Part shown: positions 59,201 to 64,000 of the stretch, one piece after another
Numbering within the stretch: the first letter of the stretch is position 1
How the letters are laid out: every line of letters begins with the position of its first letter
Source of the DNA: Notospermus geniculatus
Taxonomy: Eukaryota > Nemertea > Pilidiophora > Heteronemertea > Lineidae
Length of the DNA stretch: 64,000 nt
Assembly (NCBI GenBank): GCA_002633025.1
Contig: NMRB01001887.1
Location: 9,699 to 73,698 of the forward strand
Reading direction: 5' to 3'
Position numbers and translations under genes: made by a program
Notes under the pieces: generated by a model
The model's input: only the letters and a program-made list of their open reading frames with translations
Database searches by the model: none
Told to the model about the DNA's origin: nothing

Positions 59201-61439
59201 GGGATGTAATGCTGATATCACGTGGGTCAAAGTTACGTTACTATCACATTTTGTTACAACTTGTGCCTAACAAAATGTCAGTGACGTAATTTCCGGTGCA
59301 GGGAGTTGCGGTGAAGATGTAACATAAGCACAGGATGTAACAATATGCTTTACTCTTGCTTCTCTATATTTTACATCAAAAATAGAATAAAATGTAAAAA
59401 TGCTTACGTTGTACTTCAGCTGAGGCAGTAACATAAGAAAGTTGGTGTTTATTCATGGTAATGCATGTGGTTAATGTTGTGTTGAAGGGATGGACGATAC
59501 TGAATTTGCCCAGATAAGGACCCTACATGCAGCCTCCCATAGGCATTTTGATGTGCTCATTACACCAATCTGTTGGCGTAAGAATATAACTCTGACATGT
59601 ATTGCAAGTAAAATACACTAAACATCAACATTTGAGTCCAAATCCGCAGTGTTCGCTGCTAGCGCCACCTGTGATGAAGTAACCGTACTATATGAGCCTA
59701 ATAGCCAGCTGCCTATATGGCCCCTCAGCCTAAGAAAGTGAGGTGTTATCATTCTGAGGTTATCGGGGGGTCAGGCTTACTCCCTCTTTGTCACCATTCC
59801 CTATCGTGTGACAGCGTGTTCGGTTACGTTGTGGAGCGAGCGCTGAGTGTCCAAGATTACGTCATGGCCGATATCACCTTGCAGGCAGAAAATTCTAGCA
59901 GCTCAATTCATTCACATGTTAATTACGCAATCAAACAATGTGATACGTACTCTCCAGCCGTTTCTCCAAAGCTGCCAGCCGCGAACTTATCTCCGCTTTC
60001 ATTTCATCAACTTTAGCTGCCCTACAAATAGAAAATATCATCATATAAACTATAGAAGTTACATGTGTGATCCTTTTCGGCGTGAGGTACGAAAAACATG
60101 AATCATTTCGGTGTGAGCACAGGTGACAAAAATTTGATATTACAACACTGTTTTGACGATATTAAGGGGTATTAGATCAAGAGACAACAAGGGAATATTT
60201 CAAAGACGTAAACCATGGCGTCCACGTCATTATGGATGACGTCGTGGCATGTACTTCTTCTCTGTGACGTCAAATTTCATGACGTAACCGCTAACTAGTG
60301 GTGGCCTCTAACGGCAGGAAAGTCTCCCACACGTGCACCTCCAAATCCACCAGTTAACTAACTAGTATACAGGGTGGGCCAGAAATCCCTGAATGGCTTG
60401 TTCCAGTAACCAAAGATGGACCGAAACCACCCTTATCAAAGGAAAGGATTCTGGGTCACCCTGTACTAATCTGATAATCCGATAATCCATATGCATTCCA
60501 AAATTACATGCGATTACATAACAACGTTATTCTACGAGCGAAATAAACACACGACAAGGCAGAAGTAAGGAATAAAAAGTGCATTTTTGTGCATTTTTTG
60601 GTTTTGTTTAGTTTAGGTTGTTGACGTGTACTACATGTAGTTATTAGTAACACACAATCTACAGAGAAATAATATGCATCGTTTACACTCCTTAACAGTA
60701 CATGTACTAAAAGTATTAAATCTGAGTGCTGAGCGCCCCATATACAGCATTATATTGGCTGTATAGACAATTTGTCCCTCTCTACCACGTGAAGATTGGG
60801 TCTGATTTGGATCGAACCCTGGACTTCAGCGGTGATAGGCGTCGATTTTTCCACTACGCCACACTGACAGCCCAACATTGATTGCAACAAATATGAAATT
60901 AAGGCCCATAATTATTAGTCATTGCATTTGATTTATTTTTTAAACATAATCAAAAAGTGTGGCAGGAAATGACACCTCTACGAATTCATGCAGATGAGTA
61001 TCACCTAGCGCCCGGCTTGCTAAACCTAAAAGAAGGAAAAGAAACTTTTGATGTAGGCTCACACGTTTTCTGGGTCATCAAACTACCAATTTTATATTCG
61101 TCGTGCTACAGGGAGTGGGAGCCAAGTCCGCATGTTAGTTTCTCTTGAGGCGGTGACAGACTGGCGCGTAAGTAACGCGTCGGGAGAGCGTTCAGCCAAT
61201 CAGGGAGGCGGTAACACGGATAGAAACACCTACCGAAGAATCTGATTGGCGGAACGCCTGCAGGACGCGCCAGTCTGTCACCGGCTTTAGTGTCCTCATT
61301 TGGTATGTGGAGTGCACGAGACTTCAATTTAGGCCTAGAATAGACGAGGCTGGGTTATGTTATAGTACCAGTGTTTCTTACCTGTTAAACTGTTCAGCCA
61401 CTTGGTTGACGACACTTTGGAACACCTCATTGTCTCCAA
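47286..61439 (-). CDS. PDE9A: PDE9-type high-affinity cGMP phosphodiesterase, multi-exon
   Basis: Exons in coding order: 61439-61382 ([14 protein letters not shown]), 60021-59951 ([15 protein letters not shown]), 59154-59043, 57547-57487, 55619-55545 ([18 protein letters not shown]), 55053-54967, 52187-52000, 51559-51403, then 50920-50804 or 50324-50211, then 48920-48816, 48325-48197 and 47435-47286. All junctions keep phase. Catalytic residues of the PDE HD fold are present: HNFRHCF, the metal-binding [44 protein letters not shown] and the nucleotide-pocket glutamine in TAQIGF. Sequence order and similarity fit PDE9, which hydrolyses cGMP in the cytosol. The true N-terminus is missing, probably right of 61439. 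The last exon contains a consensus donor (GTACGTAAAC, read on the minus strand), so it may also end at KEKEKE and splice on. Introns are crowded with MITEs, and a tandem exon pair suggests isoforms. Confidence 0.92.
47491..47906. repeat. TAGTCGACATA minisatellite, about 415 bp
   Basis: The units TAGTCGACATA and TAGTCGACACA (11 bp, often in pairs) repeat about 37 times with scattered substitutions. The array starts 56 bp upstream (minus strand) of the last PDE9 exon and lies entirely in the final intron. It keeps minus-strand reading frames open ([11 protein letters not shown] repeats), but these are by-products of the unit. Confidence 0.9.
48563..48695. mobile_element. MITE, GGCCGACCGCACAGAAAGTCC family
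   Basis: The ends GGCCGGCCGCACAGGAAGTCC and, inverted, GACTTTCTGTACGGTCGGC. It is uninterrupted and lies in a PDE9 intron. It serves as an empty-site reference for 46107-46374. Confidence 0.75.
49411..49560. mobile_element. MITE, GAGGCGCTGTGAGCG...CGCTCGCAGCGCCGCC family
   Basis: It contains TGTTGCACTGCGTCAAGGACG and GACGCGACGTCATTACGTTGC between inverted GCGCTGTGAGCG/CGCTCGCAGCGCC ends. A second copy is at about 57265-57415. Both lie in PDE9 introns. Confidence 0.6.
50211..50324 (-). CDS. PDE9A: PDE9 catalytic exon, version B of a duplicated pair
   Basis: A 114-nt phase 0 exon (acceptor ATACAG, donor GTAAAT) encoding [20 protein letters not shown] followed by [10 protein letters not shown] and KDDHLNS. 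It covers the same piece of the catalytic domain as 50804-50920 and reads straight into 48920-48816. The DCFDP spacing is closer to the usual PDE9 sequence than version A, so this may be the ancestral copy. Confidence 0.85.
50804..50920 (-). CDS. PDE9A: PDE9 catalytic exon, version A of a duplicated pair
   Basis: A 117-nt phase 0 exon (acceptor CATAG, donor GTAAAT) encoding [20 protein letters not shown] followed by [19 protein letters not shown]. The ATDMARH core is identical to version B and the second half is different and one residue longer. Using both exons would repeat the helix, so the two are best explained as alternatives. Confidence 0.85.
52214..52416. mobile_element. 203-bp MITE, AGGACCACGGTATTG family, TTAA target duplication
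   Basis: The ends AGGACCACGGTATTGG and, inverted, AAATACTGTGGTCCT, with TTAA at 52210-52213 and 52417-52420. It is the compact, uninterrupted copy. It starts 27 bp upstream of the PDE9 exon ending at 52187, so it almost touches that exon's acceptor and branch region. Confidence 0.8.
52556..52687. mobile_element. MITE, GAGTTTTCGCAAAGCCCC family, with poly-C
   Basis: A copy of the family at 37501-37628. A run of about 18 C interrupted by one n (52581) replaces the left GCCCC part, so its length is unreliable. Confidence 0.6.
53443..53622. repeat. 180-bp near-perfect inverted repeat
   Basis: GACATCCTGCGAAAGTCGGCC with ATGACAG, AGAAGGGGTAAAC and the CACTAAGGCC-type inner arm is repeated inverted, meeting near 53530. 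ATTGGAAAGT(A/G)CT..GAGCTTTCCAATGAATAC motifs on both outer sides form a second, outer repeat that is also seen near 38505 and 48420. Confidence 0.75.
54801..54952. mobile_element. MITE, TTTAAGAAATCAAACG family
   Basis: The ends AAGGGAGGTTTAGAAATCAAA and, inverted, TTTGATTTCTTAACTTCCCT, with AAT on both outer sides. It is a diverged sister of 39438-39592 and lies just left of PDE9 exon 54967-55053 (14 bp from its donor). Confidence 0.75.
55272..55473. mobile_element. MITE, GACTTTCCTGCCGT(T/C)AGAGGC family
   Basis: The ends GGGAGACTTTCCTGCCGTCAG and, inverted, GCCAATAAAGTCTCCC, with GTGACGTCA and GATGACGTCATGCC inside. It ends about 70 bp left of PDE9 exon 55545-55619. Confidence 0.65.
55695..56475. 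repeat. Cluster of GCAACTTGTTGC palindromic elements
   Basis: 55695-56246 is one element with arms of about 100 bp (GCCCGTTTACACATGCAACTT and complement). A short perfect palindrome follows at about 56250-56328 (CCGTCCCAGGTAGTTTGCAAC and complement), then another arm pair ending GTGTAAACGGGCC at 56473. The whole 780 bp is built from GCAAC, GTTGC and TTGCAACAAGTTGCA words. It lies in a PDE9 intron. Confidence 0.8.
56540..56792. mobile_element. GGTGTAAC-type MITE carrying a nested Tc1/mariner-like MITE
   Basis: The outer ends GGTGTAACAGAATCTAATG and CATTAGATTCTATCACA. Inside, 56624-56715 is a near-perfect hairpin beginning and ending TACAGGGTGGGCCAGAGAAAG and complement, with TA at each border, the Tc1/mariner target. 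A related TACAGGGTGGGCCAGAAAT element is at about 60368-60466. Confidence 0.65.
58211..58342. mobile_element. MITE, GGCCGACCGCACAGAAAGTCC family, intact
   Basis: The ends AGGGCCGACCGCACAGAAAG and, inverted, CTTTCTGTGCGGTCGGCC are almost perfect. The uninterrupted interior reads GCGGTTAAGTTCATGGGAAA. It lies in a PDE9 intron. Confidence 0.8.
58802..58950. mobile_element. MITE, TTTAGAAATCAAACGATAAACG family
   Basis: The ends AGGGAAGTTTAGAAATCAAA and, inverted, TTTGATTTCTAAACCTCCCT. It closely matches 54801-54952. An AGCCAGCAG-family fragment follows at once (58955-59036) and abuts the PDE9 exon at 59043. Confidence 0.75.
60190..60335. mobile_element. MITE, right part of the GCCGTTAGAGGC family
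   Basis: It contains AAACCATGGCGTCCACGTCAT, CTTCTCTGTGACGTCAAATTT and the inverted end GGCCTCTAACGGCAGGAAAG. The left TIR is missing, so the copy is truncated. Confidence 0.55.
60795..60880 (-). mobile_element. tRNA-derived SINE head (degenerate)
   Basis: On the minus strand GTGTGGCGTAGTGGAAAAATC and CAGGGTTCGATCCAAATC are A-box and B-box-like. The anticodon region does not pair. It lies in a PDE9 intron. Confidence 0.45.
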
Positions 61440-62520
61440 CTGAAAAAAGATCAACATGCATGTAGCCCAGACGCTCATTGTTGACGCGCGGTAAACGCGC
61501 GTAAATAAAATCACGTGACCAGTGACGTCACGCGCTCGAGGTCTATTGTCAAGAAAGAGTAGATCGATCACAATCTCCACTCGGCAGCCTCATTAGAGAT
61601 TGATGTCGCCCTCTCGCAATAATTCTACTTCCGTGTGGGACTCCATACGGAAGTATTGTTGGTTGCGCACGCATACCCCGTTCAAAATGAAGCCATGGAG
61701 GCTGCCATTTTGTTCTCCGTTCAAAAGTTTAGCGGCTCGAACAGATCACTGGGAGCATGTAACTCAACAAATCACTTTACCTCTCACAATCTCTGATCAT
61801 AAGTAGTTGGTCCGGTGTGAAAACCGTGTTGAAAACAAAGCGAATCGTACAAGTACGGATTGCTGTAGACATGGTAGAAGAGGCCGATGACTGCCTACAA
61901 CGATAAAACTACGTGCTGAACTACGCTGTGTTGATGCTGTGTGACGTTGCGTCATTTGACGGCCAAAACGGCGGCACGGGGAAGCCTTATATGTTAAAGT
62001 ATATGTCTGTACGTATAGTGTGTGAAATATCAAGTCGATTTGATGACGATAACATTGTTTTTGCAGCCTCCCAAAAAAGTTGTGTGTCAGATCGGCTTAC
62101 TCGATAATGCGGAACGGAATGAACATTCCGCGGAACCGACGGAATGGGAGCATGCATTATTCCCATAGTTTTTTATGACGTCCAAAGTCTGTACATCAAT
62201 ACATCAGTGAATGATTTCGGCAATCGGCGGGCCGCATTTTCACGATTTTCTTCCGACGATATTTCTACAGGGCAGCCCTTATCGCACTGTGAAAAGGTGT
62301 TGTACGAGTTCGGGACAGGAAAATTCACCGGTTTCCCGACAAGCTCAGACACCAGAAGCGTGCGAGAAGGCGAGTGAAGAATGTGTGATTTCGCCATCTT
62401 ACATCATGCACATAATCTAGGCCTACGCCCACGTGCGTCGCCATGGCATTCGGCGATTCAACTGGGCGAGTTTTTTTCTGAATAGGCCTAGGCCTAAATT
62501 AAAAACCGACCGGTACCGGT
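61440..62520. other. Stretch without a recognised exon before the gap
   Basis: It should hold or precede the PDE9 5' exons, but none was recognised. Minus-strand ORF 62397-62173 (starting MAKSHILHSPSRTLL) has no known domain. It might be an accessory ORF of the Harbinger element to the right, which is a guess. Confidence 0.35.
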
Positions 62521-63065
62521 NNNNNNNNNNNNNNNNNNNNNNNNNNNNNNNNNNNNNNNNNNNNNNNNNNNNNNNNNNNNNNNNNNNNNNNNNNNNNNNN
62601 NNNNNNNNNNNNNNNNNNNNNNNNNNNNNNNNNNNNNNNNNNNNNNNNNNNNNNNNNNNNNNNNNNNNNNNNNNNNNNNNNNNNNNNNNNNNNNNNNNNN
62701 NNNNNNNNNNNNNNNNNNNNNNNNNNNNNNNNNNNNNNNNNNNNNNNNNNNNNNNNNNNNNNNNNNNNNNNNNNNNNNNNNNNNNNNNNNNNNNNNNNNN
62801 NNNNNNNNNNNNNNNNNNNNNNNNNNNNNNNNNNNNNNNNNNNNNNNNNNNNNNNNNNNNNNNNNNNNNNNNNNNNNNNNNNNNNNNNNNNNNNNNNNNN
62901 NNNNNNNNNNNNNNNNNNNNNNNNNNNNNNNNNNNNNNNNNNNNNNNNNNNNNNNNNNNNNNNNNNNNNNNNNNNNNNNNNNNNNNNNNNNNNNNNNNNN
63001 NNNNNNNNNNNNNNNNNNNNNNNNNNNNNNNNNNNNNNNNNNNNNNNNNNNNNNNNNNNNNNNNN
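62521..63065. other. Assembly gap
   Basis: A run of N that truncates the C-terminal exon of the transposase to its right. Confidence 1.
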
Positions 63066-63787
63066 CATCATTTCTTTTGAGGGCAATGTTATTCAAGATA
63101 ACCGCAGAGACAATTACCTTGCATGCCTGCTCAGGATGCAGACGGATTTCCGTATGAAGGCAATGAAAGCGACGCTTCAGTATACCAAAGGCCTGTTCAA
63201 TCCTTGTCCGGGTGCGGGCGTGGGCATTATTGTAAGCAGCCTGGTCTGGGGTTGGGTCACGGTACGGCGTCAAGAGGTACGGCTGAAGGGCATAACATTC
63301 ATCTCCAAGAAGGAATCCATCATGCTGAGCTGAAAGGGACAAAAATAATCAATATTGTGCACTTATACAGTAAAGTAGTACACTATACAATCATCTTCAT
63401 AAATGTTACAATTCAACCTTTAATATTCAGCTAACTTTTGAAATGGTTTCAGGACTAAATTTGTAATTAAAATTGCCAGAATGTTCACATGTAGGAGAAT
63501 GTCACACCGGTACTTACATGACTTACAGGGCACATTTCACTGTTTTGAAATGCCTATAGCCAGTAGGCCTATAGCAATATACCAAAAAATTATCTAAATC
63601 AAATACTGAGTATGCTAGTGAGATTGCCAGCAAAAACAACCACTTTCTAAGTAGTTGATTAAAAAGGCATACCTTGCTGAGCCAATTCTGTGCCAATGGC
63701 AGACATCCGGAAAATCCGACTGTCATGGACGCTGCCAGGCCATTTCGCAACCAGATTGGTGGCAACGCGATCAGCATCACATATCAT
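63066..63787 (-). mobile_element. PIF/Harbinger (HARBI1-like) transposase, two exons, partial
   Basis: On the minus strand, exon 63787-63673 (after TTACAG, donor GTATGC, phase 1) encodes MICDADRVATNLVAKWPGS, VHDSRIFRMSA and IGTELAQQ. Exon 63329-63066 (after TTTCAG) continues AQHDGFLLGDECYALQPYLL, RTRTRIEQAFGILKRRFHCL and ACKVIVSAVILNNIA, then runs into the N gap. This is the DDE core of HARBI1-type transposases: Asp in CDAD, Asp in LLGD and Glu in RIEQAFG are all intact, as is the WPGSVHDSRIF block. PIF/Harbinger enzymes insert at TWA and mobilise short non-autonomous elements. The TAA-flanked family at 40122-40347 is a possible client, unproven. The N-terminal exons, which should lie at higher coordinates, are outside or unrecognised. 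Confidence 0.85.
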
Positions 63788-63839
63788 CTGTAATAAAATA
63801 ATGCTCAATGAGTGACTGACAAAAAGATATCATGGTATA

Positions 63840-64000
63840 GGCCTATAGGCCTAGCCTATAAGCCAACATACAAGGCGTAAAAGGAATTAAGGTAGCATAC
63901 CAGTACCAGGCAGATTACCGGGCGGTAGGCTAGGCCTAGCCAATGCAAAGCCTAGGCCTATGCTATAATGCTAGGGCTACCCGGTAGGCCTATACTAGGC
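63840..64000. repeat. TAGGCCTA-rich tract at the window edge
   Basis: Dense TAGGCCTA, CTAGCCTA and GGTAGGC words, as in 31905-32472. Confidence 0.75.

Noticed and set aside
62173-62397. Minus-strand ORF as the PDE9 first exon
   Set aside because: There is no similarity to the PDE9 N-terminus and no donor in a phase fitting 61439.
62494-63342. Long ORFs across the N gap
   Set aside because: Their length comes from undetermined bases; only the Harbinger part right of the gap is supported.

Overview
The window is animal (metazoan) genomic DNA. Its genes are split into short exons with GT-AG introns of about 0.2 to 3 kb, and much of the space between exons is short inverted-repeat (MITE-like) elements. 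The metazoan gene families, the many MITEs and the constantly recurring TAGGCCTA motif suggest a marine invertebrate, most probably a deuterostome such as an echinoderm. That taxonomic guess rests on style, not on a search. There are three N gaps (13572-13744, 42708-42995, 62521-63065) and a few single-n positions, one of which (32473) truncates an exon and may be a false join.

Plus strand, left to right. (1) A three-exon gene for a small Ly6/three-finger, probably GPI-anchored protein (1454-6083). (2) A four-exon gene for a secreted or membrane protein with an SUEL-type lectin-like domain, a CUB domain and a C-terminal hydrophobic segment (8329-10488), with a tRNA-Gln(TTG) gene in its second intron. 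(3) A diverged copy of that gene's 5' region with an orphan signal-peptide exon (12445-12496). (4) A two-exon SAM-domain gene (14146-15294). (5) Cysteine-rich/EGF exons of an ADAM-family protein (25521-28556), and past the single n a transmembrane exon plus cytoplasmic tail (32474-33417). (6) An unrecognised gene of seven phase-compatible exons (35821-42023).

Minus strand. A PDE9-type cyclic-nucleotide phosphodiesterase gene fills 61439 down to 47286. It runs from the N-terminal helical region through the whole HD catalytic domain. One catalytic exon is present twice in tandem (50211-50324 and 50804-50920) in the same phase, a candidate mutually exclusive pair. At the right edge are two exons of a PIF/Harbinger (HARBI1-like) transposase.

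Mobile DNA. There is a frameshifted, internally duplicated integrase-core pseudogene (20354-21567), a truncated LTR retrotransposon with one 396-bp LTR and gag-like ORFs (22480-24112), tRNA-derived SINE-like sequences, and at least ten MITE families. For several elements target-site duplications can be read directly: TAA, AAT/ATT, TTAA, and one 9-bp duplication around a 638-bp long-TIR Mutator-like element. Several are nested, and in some cases a paralogous empty site lies in the same window. One MITE appears to supply the 3' splice site of the lectin-CUB gene. Tandem arrays include a TAGTCGACATA minisatellite in the last PDE9 intron, a TAGGCCTA-rich tract and a GCAACTTGTTGC palindrome cluster.
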